From Spirochaetia bacterium (GTDB taxonomy: Bacteria; Spirochaetota; Spirochaetia; Treponematales; Breznakiellaceae), in the NCBI GenBank assembly GCA_025997715.1, contig BNUY01000023.1, forward strand, positions 1 to 26,638: 26,638 bases of DNA, read 5' to 3'. The notes beneath the pieces are model-generated. The model was not told the origin of the DNA, did no database searches, and saw only the letters and a list, made by a program, of their open reading frames with translations. Shown piece after piece: positions 5,418 to 12,401 of the stretch; position 1 is the first letter of the stretch, and every line of letters starts with the position of its first letter. The translations under genes were made by a program, and so were the position numbers.

Positions 5418-6210
5418 CGTTATCTACCAGGGCGTACAGTTCGATATATGGCTTAGCGGTACTGGCGGCGATCTTTGCCAGGAGTACCTCCTCAATCTGG
5501 AAGAGGCCCACCTCACCGGACATCTGTATCTCAATGTGTATCGGGTTTTCCCTGCCCCGGGAAATCCTGACATCCTCAATAGAATTGGCGGATAATTGAT
5601 GAATATCCCCGGCCCGGGGACCCCCCGCCACAATCAGGGGAATCCGCGCCCGGCCCTTGGTCATATCACAGCCGTCTGCAAGCTGTACCACCCCCGCCTC
5701 CAGGGAATGGATGGTCCGGGACCCCATGTGCCCGGCTATGCACTCCAGCGCCAGGGACCGCACCGTGACCAGCTTTTGCAGATTCCCGGCATAGACCTTC
5801 CGCAGAAGCCGGTCCAGGATAGGGTAGGCCAGGTACACGCTGTGCAGCTCATGATCCTGGCGGCCTATGGTCATACCCAGGTCGTGGAATATCGAGGCCA
5901 GGAATACCGCGGTAAGGCTGTCCTCAAAACTGCCGCATTCCTCCTTCTCAAGGCTTGTCTTGATCCCCGCGTCCCGGAGGAGCCCCATCATAACAAGGGC
6001 GTTCAGCGCCACGGTACGCACATGGACCGGGCCGTGATCGTTGTAATTCAGCCGCAGGATGGAAACCGTGTTGGCATACTCTTGCATAGCCTGCACCTCA
6101 TCGTCCCCCAGGGCAAGCTTGACCGCCTCCGCCGCCTTGCCGGAAAGACCGAAGCGGGTAACGGCGCCGAGGATTTTGGTATCGAGTGATAGTTCTTTTT
6201 GGGATCGCAT
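5395..6210 (-). CDS. HD-domain metal-dependent phosphohydrolase
   Basis: The 271-residue product (288 if begun at the TTG at 6261) contains the HD signature: NDHGPVHVRTV near residues 56-66, FHDLGM near 107-112, DHELHS shortly after, and GHMGS. A DMTKGRARIPL block is also conserved in this family. The C-terminal third is a mixed alpha/beta region (HIEIQMSGEVGLFQIEEVLL). HD proteins hydrolyse nucleotides or cyclic nucleotides; the substrate is unknown. ATG 6210 lies 6 nt after TATTTT without a ribosome site, matching the leaderless pattern of this window. TTG 6261 overlaps the previous stop (TTGA), favouring coupling. Both starts are possible. Confidence 0.8.
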   Translation of the reverse strand: MRSQKELSLDTKILGAVTRFGLSGKAAEAVKLALGDDEVQAMQEYANTVSILRLNYNDHGPVHVRTVALNALVMMGLLRDAGIKTSLEKEECGSFEDSLTAVFLASIFHDLGMTIGRQDHELHSVYLAYPILDRLLRKVYAGNLQKLVTVRSLALECIAGHMGSRTIHSLEAGVVQLADGCDMTKGRARIPLIVAGGPRAGDIHQLSANSIEDVRISRGRENPIHIEIQMSGEVGLFQIEEVLLAKIAASTAKPYIELYALVDNGEPKRYL

Positions 6211-6257
6211 ATATATAAAATACGCTTGTTTGCGATTAAAATCCAGGGGTAAACGGC

Positions 6258-7241
6258 TCAATTATAGAGCGCCTGTAATATCCTTCTGATTCTCTGTGCA
6301 TAATTCACCCCTGCCCATTTGCCGGAAAGCCCGTCAATGGTCGCGGCCGACCCAAAACCAAATTTTTCCCCTATGTTTTGGTAACGGGGATCAACGCAAA
6401 TCCCTTTGAGCGGTTCTCCGCTTGCATATCCCTTGAGATGTTGAATATGCGCCTTAACTCCTATTTGCACACTTTCAAAGGCATATGCCTTTTTGGATGA
6501 TGTTAACGAGCTTATTCCGCCAAAATTGTTCGCCGCAGCGCCGGCAAAGGTTTTTTCAAATTTCAAATAGTTTGTATGATAGCACATTTGGGCAAATGCT
6601 ATCTCATAATTCACCCCTTCCCGTTCAGCTTCGGCGATATAAATATCGATCAAATTATTTACCCACTCCCTGCGTTTTCCAAGGGCCTGGTTATTTTTGA
6701 GGAGAAACGCAACCAGTTCCGCCCTTGACCTGCCGCCTTGGGATAGTATACGTTCCGGCAGCGCCGCGGTACTTACCACCGGACTATCGCGTAACGACGC
6801 CTGTGCTTGTTCCACATGGTCAAGGCCCTGTTTTGCATTGGCGTCATTGGGATCAAGCCTGAGCGCCTGGATGTAGTCGTCTATGGCCGAATCATATTCG
6901 CCCTGGTGTGTATACACCTCGCCGCGATTGATATAGGCAAGGGTATATTCGGGGTCAATGTTGATGGCCCGGGTGTAGTCCGCTATGGCCTTTTCATAGT
7001 CGCCATTTTCACCATAGGCATTGCCGCGGTTGCAATAGGCATAGGCAAGATTGGGATCAATGTTGATGGCCCGGGTGTAGTCCTCAATGGCCTTTTCATA
7101 CTCGCCCCGGTTATAATACCCATTACCGCTGTCATAATAGGCGCCGGCATCATTCTCTGTCTGGCCGTGCAGCAATACTAAGCCGGTGAAATTAATCAAA
7201 AAGGTAAGTGCAAAAAAGAATCTTCTCGTATGGGCATTCAT
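6258..7241 (-). CDS. Exported TPR protein with a glucosaminidase-type domain
   Basis: The 327-residue protein is chosen from ATG 7241, which has AAGGAG about 9 nt upstream just after the previous gene's stop. Residues 1-26 form a signal peptide ending LLHGQ. Three TPR units follow (about 30-135), with the repeated pattern YEKAIEDYTRAINIDPN. Residues about 205-327 resemble the FlgJ/Auto-type endo-beta-N-acetylglucosaminidase fold: REGVNYEIAFAQMCYHTNYL, NNFGGISS, YAFESVQIGVKAHIQHLKGY and AGVNYAQRI. The family's catalytic Glu is usually in an E-S/T-G-W motif; here AFAQMCYHTNY occupies that place, so hydrolytic activity is doubtful and it may act as a glycan-binding scaffold. It likely acts in the periplasm on peptidoglycan. 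Confidence 0.8.
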   Translation of the reverse strand: MNAHTRRFFFALTFLINFTGLVLLHGQTENDAGAYYDSGNGYYNRGEYEKAIEDYTRAINIDPNLAYAYCNRGNAYGENGDYEKAIADYTRAINIDPEYTLAYINRGEVYTHQGEYDSAIDDYIQALRLDPNDANAKQGLDHVEQAQASLRDSPVVSTAALPERILSQGGRSRAELVAFLLKNNQALGKRREWVNNLIDIYIAEAEREGVNYEIAFAQMCYHTNYLKFEKTFAGAAANNFGGISSLTSSKKAYAFESVQIGVKAHIQHLKGYASGEPLKGICVDPRYQNIGEKFGFGSAATIDGLSGKWAGVNYAQRIRRILQALYN

Positions 7242-7260
7242 TTTAATAAATCTCCTTTTT

Positions 7261-7926
7261 TCAAACGATAATTTTTGATTCAAAATCATGCGCATTGGTG
7301 AATGTTTCAAAACACTTCTTTGCCTGTAACAGCCAATGTTCCAAATCCGTTGTACCGGAAAAGGAAATAATGACGGTCATAATTTCAGAAGAGCGTAAGG
7401 TAATCATCGCCCGTTCCGAGTCGCTTGTCGGACTGCCATAGGCGCCAAACTCATCGGCAAAAACAGGCAGGTAAGAAATATTAATCATTTCTTTTCCAAT
7501 TCCTTTATAGGACTCCCCTTCATTTCCTTTCCTGAATTCTAATTTCTCCCCTAACTTAGACACATCGTATGACCCGACAGAATACCGGGAAGTCATGGAA
7601 ATTAAATTATTAATATCAACAACATTATTTATGGTATATAAATCCTTTTTTTGAAGAATTCGTTTCAATAATGCCTCGGATGAGATTCTATACCGGCTTG
7701 GATCTTTGCCGAGTTTTTTATAAAACTCCCGGGAATCTTTTATGTGCTTTTCGTAAATAAGTTTATCCGGTGTTATTTCATCAATTATTGCAGGAATTGT
7801 TTTTGAGTTAATGTGATCCCAAATTTTTTGGCTGTCTTTTTCGACGGTAATCGTATAATTGAGGCAGCCAAGGGACACCTCGTTTGAAATTTGTTTTAGC
7901 GCTTCATCAATGAAAATAGCTTTCAT
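7261..7926 (-). CDS. Free-standing B3/B4 (PheT editing-type) domain protein
   Basis: The 221-residue product begins at ATG 7926, 10 nt after the ettA stop and behind AGGAAGGGG. The longer reading through ettA is an overlap artefact. KKLGKDPSRYRISSEALLKRIL, TINNVVDINNLISM, SVGSYDVSKL, GIGKE and TSDSERAMI are landmark stretches of the B3/B4 domain of phenylalanyl-tRNA synthetase beta chains, here as a solo protein (COG3382). In the synthetase this domain hydrolyses mischarged tRNA. Solo versions are proposed trans-editing or RNA/amino-acid-binding proteins, but few are characterised. Its place right behind ettA links it to translation quality or energy control, by inference. Confidence 0.8.
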   Translation of the reverse strand: MKAIFIDEALKQISNEVSLGCLNYTITVEKDSQKIWDHINSKTIPAIIDEITPDKLIYEKHIKDSREFYKKLGKDPSRYRISSEALLKRILQKKDLYTINNVVDINNLISMTSRYSVGSYDVSKLGEKLEFRKGNEGESYKGIGKEMINISYLPVFADEFGAYGSPTSDSERAMITLRSSEIMTVIISFSGTTDLEHWLLQAKKCFETFTNAHDFESKIIV

Positions 7927-7936
7927 CACCCCTTCC

Positions 7937-9619
7937 TCAGCGCTCCAGTTTCCGGTACACGTAGCGGTGGGGCCGGTCCGCTTCGGCGCCCAGCTTCTGC
8001 CGCCGCCATTCGGCATACTCGGACCAGTTCCCGTCGTACCAGACCACTTCCCCATCCTCAAAGGCCAGGATGTGGGTGACTATCCGGTCCAGGAACCAGC
8101 GGTCGTGGCTTATCACCAGGGTTACCCCGGCGAAGGTGTCCACCGCTTCCTCTAAGGCGCGAAGGGTGTTCACGTCCAGGTCGTTGGTGGGCTCATCCAG
8201 GAGTAGCACGTTGGCCCCCTCCTTGAGCATCATCGCCAGGTTGAGCCGGTTCCGCTCCCCCCCGGACAGCACGGAAACCTTTTTCTGCTGGTCCCCCCCG
8301 GAAAAATTGTACCACGCACAGTATGCCCGCGAATTAACTTCCTTGGTACCCCCCAGCTTGATGATATCCAGCCCGCCGGAAAGCTGCTCCCAGACACTTT
8401 TCTCCCCATCCAGGCTTTCCCGCATCTGATCCGCATAGGCCAGTTTAACGCTGTCCCCCAGCCGGAGTTCCCCGGCATCGGCCTTTTCCTGACCGGTAAT
8501 AATCTTGAACAACGTAGTCTTCCCTGCCCCGTTTGGCCCGATGATCCCCACACAGGCCCCCGGCGGCACGGTGAATTCCAGGTTCTGAAAAAGCAACTTA
8601 TCCCCAAAGGACTTGGCAAGCTCCTTAGCCTCGATAACCAAAGCCCCCAGCCGCGGCCCCGCCGGAATAGTGATACGGTTTTCCCGCACCTTCTCCCGCT
8701 CATCATCCTGGAAGAGCTTTTCGTACTGGGTGATACGGGCCTTGCTCTTGGCGTGCCGTCCCTTGGGGCTCATGCGTATCCACTCAAGCTCCCGCTCCAG
8801 GGTTTTACGCCGCTCGCTCTCCCCCTTCTCCTCCTGGGCCATCCGCGCCTGCTTCTGTTCCAGCCAGCCCGAGTAATTGCCCTTCCAGGGAATCCCCTCG
8901 CCCCGGTCCAGTTCCAGAATCCAGCCCGCCACATTGTCCAGAAAATAGCGGTCGTGGGTAACGGCGATAACCGTGCCCTCGTATTCCCGCAGGTGCCGTT
9001 CCAGCCAGGCCACGGTCTCCGCGTCCAGGTGGTTGGTGGGCTCGTCCAGGAGCAGGATGTCCGGCTTTTTGAGGAGGAGCCGACAGAGGGCCACCCGTCG
9101 CCGCTCACCCCCGGAAAGGACATCCACCACTTGATCCGGCGGGGGACAGCGCAGGGCGTCCATAGCCAGCTCAAGCCGACTATCCAGGTTCCACCCATCT
9201 GATGCCTCAATCTTTTCCTGGAGCGCCGCCTGTTTCGCCCCCAGCTTATCGTAATCCGCATCGGCATCGCCGAAGGCCTCGCTTACCTTGTCGAATTCCG
9301 CCAGAAGGTCCACCAAGCCCTGGACCCCTTCGGAAACTATCTCTTTTACGGTCTTCCCCGCTGCCAGCACCGGCTCCTGCTCCAGAAACCCGATGGTAAA
9401 GCCGGGACTCACCGTGGTTTCGCCGGAGTACTCCGTGTCCACCCCGGCGAGAATCCGCAGCAGGCTCGACTTCCCCGACCCGTTCAGGCCGATCACGCCG
9501 ATTTTTGCCCCGTAAAAGTAGGAGAGATTGATATCCTTAAGTACCTGCTTGGTCCCGTGCTTCCTGGAGACCCGGTACATGGAATAGATGACTTTTTTAT
9601 CGTCCGTAGTGGTTGCCAT
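7937..9619 (-). CDS. ettA: EttA-type ABC-F ATPase (energy-dependent translational throttle)
   Basis: The 560-residue protein has two complete ABC domains in tandem and no membrane segment. Walker A motifs are GLNGSGKSS (near residue 43) and GPNGAGKTT. Signatures are LSGGERRRVALC and LSGGERNRLNLA. Walker B motifs are LLLDEPTNHLD and LLLDEPTNDLD. The length, the inserted arm and the linker containing RMSPKGRHAKSKARI fit EttA rather than Uup or the resistance ABC-F proteins. EttA binds the ribosomal E site and gates early elongation according to the ATP/ADP ratio. It is the first gene of a five-gene leftward unit. The start ATG lies 6 nt after a TATACT box with no Shine-Dalgarno, so a leaderless message is likely. 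Confidence 0.92.
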   Translation of the reverse strand: MATTTDDKKVIYSMYRVSRKHGTKQVLKDINLSYFYGAKIGVIGLNGSGKSSLLRILAGVDTEYSGETTVSPGFTIGFLEQEPVLAAGKTVKEIVSEGVQGLVDLLAEFDKVSEAFGDADADYDKLGAKQAALQEKIEASDGWNLDSRLELAMDALRCPPPDQVVDVLSGGERRRVALCRLLLKKPDILLLDEPTNHLDAETVAWLERHLREYEGTVIAVTHDRYFLDNVAGWILELDRGEGIPWKGNYSGWLEQKQARMAQEEKGESERRKTLERELEWIRMSPKGRHAKSKARITQYEKLFQDDEREKVRENRITIPAGPRLGALVIEAKELAKSFGDKLLFQNLEFTVPPGACVGIIGPNGAGKTTLFKIITGQEKADAGELRLGDSVKLAYADQMRESLDGEKSVWEQLSGGLDIIKLGGTKEVNSRAYCAWYNFSGGDQQKKVSVLSGGERNRLNLAMMLKEGANVLLLDEPTNDLDVNTLRALEEAVDTFAGVTLVISHDRWFLDRIVTHILAFEDGEVVWYDGNWSEYAEWRRQKLGAEADRPHRYVYRKLER

Positions 9620-9625
9620 GGATTC

Positions 9626-9654
9626 AGTATAGCCGATTAGAGGTGGGAAGTCAC
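9626..9654 (-). promoter_or_regulatory. Promoter of the ettA operon
   Basis: Reading leftward: GTGACT (9654-9649), 17 nt, TATACT (9631-9626), 6 nt, ATG 9619. The spacing predicts transcription from the start codon itself. Confidence 0.6.
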
Positions 9655-9665
9655 GCCCCTAACTA

Positions 9666-9694
9666 TTGACAGGAATAAATTTTGTATATATAAT
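9666..9694 (+). promoter_or_regulatory. Perfect consensus sigma-70 promoter, rightward
   Basis: TTGACA (9666-9671), exactly 17 nt, TATAAT (9689-9694). This is the strongest promoter in the window, diverging from ettA, yet no recognised gene follows it before the convergent XRE gene. Only a 33-codon ORF does. Confidence 0.85.
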
Positions 9695-9705
9695 ACTATT
9701 TCAGT

Positions 9706-9807
9706 ATGAATAATAAGATAAATGAGAAGGGATGTTATTTTACGAGTACCATCATTTCAGGAATCCCGTTCTTCGTTTTATATGGGCATAATTTTTCCGC
9801 TCTTTGA
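9706..9807 (+). CDS. Possible small protein behind a consensus promoter
   Basis: A 33-codon ORF starts MNNKINEKGCYF and has a hydrophobic centre (STIISGIPFFVLYG). It begins 11 nt after the -10 box of a perfect promoter. There is no clear Shine-Dalgarno. A second frame (ATG at 9723) also stays open for about 30 codons. The transcript could equally be a small RNA, or antisense to the 3' end of the XRE gene if it reads through beyond 9840. Coding status is uncertain. Confidence 0.3.
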   Translation: MNNKINEKGCYFTSTIISGIPFFVLYGHNFSAL

Positions 9808-9839
9808 GTAGTATAAGCCAAAAATAACCATTTGTCACA

Positions 9840-10163
9840 TTATGGGAATGATTTACCCTTCCGTAACCACGCCCCCATAGCCAGGGTGATGTTTTCCTGG
9901 TCGGCCTTATCCAGCTTCCGGTAATCCCGGACCAAGTTCCGCTCCTCCTCGGACAAGATATCCGGGCCGCTGCCGGTTACCAGGTATTCCGCCGACGTAT
10001 CGAGCAATGCCGCGATTTCGAGTCCCTGCTTAACATCCGGGTAGGATTTCCGGGTCAGCCATTTCCTGAATGTCCCAAAGGGAACCCCGATTTTCCCGGC
10101 GATCCACTCCTGGGTCGTGTTTTTCCTTTTTATTTGGTCTTTGAGCCTGGTCCAGAAATCCAT
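9840..10163 (-). CDS. XRE/CI-type helix-turn-helix regulator
   Basis: The 107-residue protein begins MDFWTRLKDQIKRKNTTQEW and has a phage CI-like HTH at about residues 5-63: WIAGKIGVPFGTFRKWLTR is the turn and recognition helix, and LDTSAEYLVTGSG is the usual closing motif. The C-terminal half (LSEEERNLVRDYRKLDKADQ) is helical. No ribosome site precedes the ATG. A TAAAAT lies 8 nt upstream, so the start may be nearly leaderless. It diverges from an AT-rich lipoprotein gene. The intergenic region has a perfect 10-bp palindrome and a second similar site, so it probably represses itself and the lipoprotein gene. Confidence 0.85.
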   Translation of the reverse strand: MDFWTRLKDQIKRKNTTQEWIAGKIGVPFGTFRKWLTRKSYPDVKQGLEIAALLDTSAEYLVTGSGPDILSEEERNLVRDYRKLDKADQENITLAMGAWLRKGKSFP

Positions 10164-10190
10164 AGAATTACATTTTACGTGTTAAAATGA

Positions 10191-10241
10191 GCAAATTTGC
10201 GCTATCTTCTCTTGACAAAAGAGCAATTTTGCCCCAATATT
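10191..10241 (+). promoter_or_regulatory. Lipoprotein promoter with two XRE operator candidates
   Basis: GCAAATTTGC (10191-10200) is a perfect palindrome on the XRE side. GCAA-TT-TTGC (10223-10232) sits in the spacer of a rightward promoter, TTGACA (10212-10217) with AATATT at about 10236-10241. The 9-mer GCAATTTTG also occurs in the divergent promoter of the first XRE gene (2030-2038). Confidence 0.6.
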
Positions 10242-10318
10242 ACGAATAAACCGAGTTTTTTATGGGCAAATAAGGCCTATAAATATGACAGGGGGGAACA
10301 TTTGATATGGAGGAAAAG

Positions 10319-11326
10319 ATGAAAAAGGGGATTGTTTTGGGGTCGTTGGCGCTTCTGCTGATTAGCGGATTAACGAGCTGCCTATCAATGAGCATTGATG
10401 AACAAACGGTAAAACTTCGTGAATCCATGTTTTCTTATGAAGAACTTCTCAGTGCACAAATTAATGGTAAAGGTAAGAATTATAGACTTCCTTCTTCCGA
10501 CATAGATAAAATACTTCATCCACAAGTTCTCGCTTTTGATAAAGCAAAAGAATTTCTTCAAACCGCAGAACTGGGAAAATTGTACTATTTTAAAACTCGT
10601 GCAATATTTAAGGGTTTAAAAAAATCTCCAGATGATAAACACTATTCAATGGTTTATTTGAAAGAATTAGGTGAGGGCACAGTAGAAAACGATTTATTCT
10701 CTATTGCATATGGAGTAGATACTTCTATTTTGTCCGTCTCATGTGAAGATGTTGTCGTTTCTACTCTGCCAGAAGATGCTAATTGTCTTGTAACTTTTTA
10801 TGCATATGGTTATAAAATAAAGAATAGCCCTTTCTCGGATTCGAATATAATACTTAGAATACGTATTGCACGTGATATAGAAAAATTATTTGTCGCTTCT
10901 AATTTTACGATTGCTAGTGGGTTGCATTATATAACTGTTAATGATACATCTCTATCAAGTGGTCAAAATATTATGATGTCATTATTCACTGGTGGTGATA
11001 TGGGAAACGATTCGGCGAATGTTTTTGATCCGATTGCTTATAAAATCGTTGATTTATTTGATGCTAAAGCGGCAATGGACAAAAAAGACTATAGGAATGA
11101 TTATACATTTCCAACTATTCGTGTGAAATATGCTTCTGAACTTGTTTTTAAGGGTCAAACAAACACAACAATAAGTGTATCGACATCGGATAATGCTTTA
11201 ACGCAAAGAATGGATTTTAGCGGTCGGACATCATCAATAAAAACTGGCGACAGAGTACGGGTATATTTCACTATTGCCAAAGACCCACTAGAAGAATGGA
11301 AAGTACAGGCTATAGAACGTTTATAG
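10319..11326 (+). CDS. Putative lipoprotein, unknown function
   Basis: The 335-residue protein is taken from ATG 10319, which has GGAGGA at 5-nt spacing; the ATG at 10307 lies before that site. MKKGIVLGSLALLLISGLTSC is a textbook lipoprotein signal with lipobox LTSC. The mature part is mostly beta-strand/mixed without recognised motifs. The last 50 residues (TSSIKTGDRVRVYFTIAKDP) look like an OB-type small beta-barrel. Base composition and codons are markedly more AT-rich than in the ettA and cheB neighbours, consistent with horizontal gain. It forms a unit with the next small gene (9-nt gap) and is probably controlled by the divergent XRE protein. Function unknown. Confidence 0.75.
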   Translation: MKKGIVLGSLALLLISGLTSCLSMSIDEQTVKLRESMFSYEELLSAQINGKGKNYRLPSSDIDKILHPQVLAFDKAKEFLQTAELGKLYYFKTRAIFKGLKKSPDDKHYSMVYLKELGEGTVENDLFSIAYGVDTSILSVSCEDVVVSTLPEDANCLVTFYAYGYKIKNSPFSDSNIILRIRIARDIEKLFVASNFTIASGLHYITVNDTSLSSGQNIMMSLFTGGDMGNDSANVFDPIAYKIVDLFDAKAAMDKKDYRNDYTFPTIRVKYASELVFKGQTNTTISVSTSDNALTQRMDFSGRTSSIKTGDRVRVYFTIAKDPLEEWKVQAIERL

Positions 11327-11335
11327 GAGGTTTTT

Positions 11336-11605
11336 ATGAAAACGGTAATTCAGGGTATTATCTCAAAAATTGAAGCCGGGGTAATATTTGACGCACACAC
11401 AATTATTGAGAAATTAATACAAGAACATTCTGATGTATATTTGTCATCCTATAGCAATAATAAATCAACAGAATTGTACAATAGTCAAATTAGCAAGATT
11501 ATTGACAGTTTTGACGGCAGTTTAATTACCCGTATGCCGGGTGAAAGCTGGTCAAAAAACATACGTGATAATTTCAGTAATTGTGCATACTGGAAGAAAA
11601 ATTAA
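11336..11605 (+). CDS. Hypothetical protein, second gene of the lipoprotein operon
   Basis: The 89-residue product begins MKTVIQGIISKIEAGVIFDA, with GGAGG before the ATG and a 9-nt gap from the lipoprotein. It is hydrophilic, with no membrane segment or signal. The opening helix followed by DAHTIIEKLIQEHSDVYL resembles small helical DNA- or protein-binding modules, but I cannot assign a family. AT-rich like the preceding gene. The first direct repeat of the Phd-Doc cassette begins 29 nt after its stop. Confidence 0.6.
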   Translation: MKTVIQGIISKIEAGVIFDAHTIIEKLIQEHSDVYLSSYSNNKSTELYNSQISKIIDSFDGSLITRMPGESWSKNIRDNFSNCAYWKKN

Positions 11606-11634
11606 GCGGAATATATATACAATAAGTCAGCGTC

Positions 11635-11654
11635 TACCCGCTCATCATATCCGG
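11635..11654 (+). repeat. 20-bp direct repeat, left copy, flanking the Phd-Doc module
   Basis: TACCCGCTCATCATATCCGG is identical to 12363-12382. Flanking bases differ immediately on both sides of both copies, so the repeat is exactly 20 bp. The two copies bracket the toxin-antitoxin pair. Confidence 0.9.
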
Positions 11655-11685
11655 AACAGCTTTTCCTTGGTCTCGGACTAATAGG

Positions 11686-11714
11686 TTGAATTTATCCTAG
11701 CATTAGGTTATTAT
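11686..11714 (+). promoter_or_regulatory. Promoter of the Phd-Doc operon
   Basis: TTGAAT (11686-11691), 17 nt, TATTAT (11709-11714), then a short leader with GAGGT before the antitoxin ATG at 11734. It lies inside the direct repeats, so the cassette carries its own promoter. Confidence 0.65.
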
Positions 11715-11733
11715 TATTCATAGAGGTAAGTTT

Positions 11734-11976
11734 ATGACCATAAATACCAATAATCTGGTTTCAATCACCGAAACGAATCAGAATTTTTCCAAAATTGCCC
11801 GTTTGGTAGACAAAACAGGGACCGCTATCGTTCTCAAAAATAATATTCCCCGCTATGTCATCCTGGAATATAGCCAATTAAAGGGTGAAGAAACCGCTGA
11901 AAATGATGAAGTTCTTGATGCAGCCCGGAAATATATCAAAAAACACCTTGCTGCATTCAAAGAACTTGCAAAGTAA
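11734..11976 (+). CDS. phd: Phd/YefM-family antitoxin
   Basis: The 80-residue protein has the Phd/YefM N-terminal fold: LVSITETNQNFSKIARLVDK followed by TAIVLKNNIPRYVILEYSQL, near residues 8-49. A charged C-terminal helix (EENDE-type region to LAAFKELAK) follows, which in the family inserts into Doc and blocks its active site. The N-terminal half binds the operon's operator as a dimer. GAGGT precedes the ATG. The toxin starts 9 nt downstream, the standard antitoxin-first order. It is neutral to the second Fic protein, which carries its own inhibitory helix. Confidence 0.9.
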   Translation: MTINTNNLVSITETNQNFSKIARLVDKTGTAIVLKNNIPRYVILEYSQLKGEETAENDEVLDAARKYIKKHLAAFKELAK

Positions 11977-11985
11977 GGCTGCCGG

Positions 11986-12360
11986 GTGAAACGACTATCC
12001 ATCGAATCGGTCATTGATATGCACAGCGCATTGATACAAGAAACAGGCGGAATGGACGGGGTACGGGATATGAATTTGCTGGACGCTTCCGTCAACTCGC
12101 CCTACCATACTTTTGATGGGATTTATTTATATCCCACACTACCGGCGAAAGCTGCCCATCTTGCTTTCTCACTTATCAAAAACCACCCCTTTCTTGATGG
12201 AAACAAGCGGATCGGTATTCTGGTGATGCTTGTTTTTCTTGATAGTAACGGTTTACCGGTAACAACCGCTGATGAGGAATTAATTTCTTTAGGGTTGGGG
12301 CTTGCTGAAAACACCATTGATGAATCTGTTCTTATAGATTGGATTATTGCCCATGGTTAA
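11986..12360 (+). CDS. doc: Doc-type Fic-domain toxin (death on curing)
   Basis: The 124-residue product starts at GTG 11986 with AAGG upstream. HPFLDGNKR at residues 67-75 is the Doc variant of the Fic motif (HxFx(D/E)GNKR). Doc proteins of this type phosphorylate EF-Tu and stop translation. Supporting stretches are ETGGMDGVRDMNLLDASVNSP and YPTLPAKAAHLAFSLIKN, typical of the family. Length is normal and all motif residues are present, so it should be active if not bound by Phd. Its stop is 2 nt before the right direct repeat. The next gene, converging on it, is another Fic-fold protein. Confidence 0.92.
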   Translation: MKRLSIESVIDMHSALIQETGGMDGVRDMNLLDASVNSPYHTFDGIYLYPTLPAKAAHLAFSLIKNHPFLDGNKRIGILVMLVFLDSNGLPVTTADEELISLGLGLAENTIDESVLIDWIIAHG

Positions 12361-12362
12361 TA

Positions 12363-12382
12363 TACCCGCTCATCATATCCGG
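12363..12382 (+). repeat. 20-bp direct repeat, right copy
   Basis: Identical to 11635-11654 and located between the Doc and Fic stop codons. See the left copy for the comparison. Confidence 0.9.
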
Positions 12383-12401
12383 CATAGGTTCAGCATGGCC
12401 T

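Noticed and set aside
7927..8061. N-terminal 45-residue extension of the B3/B4 protein
   Set aside because: It would overlap the ettA C-terminus in another frame and is low-complexity; ATG 7926 has a good ribosome site.
11635..12382. 20-bp repeats as a transposon target-site duplication
   Set aside because: Twenty bases is long for a target duplication, and there are no terminal inverted repeats or transposase inside; recombination between repeats is more likely.
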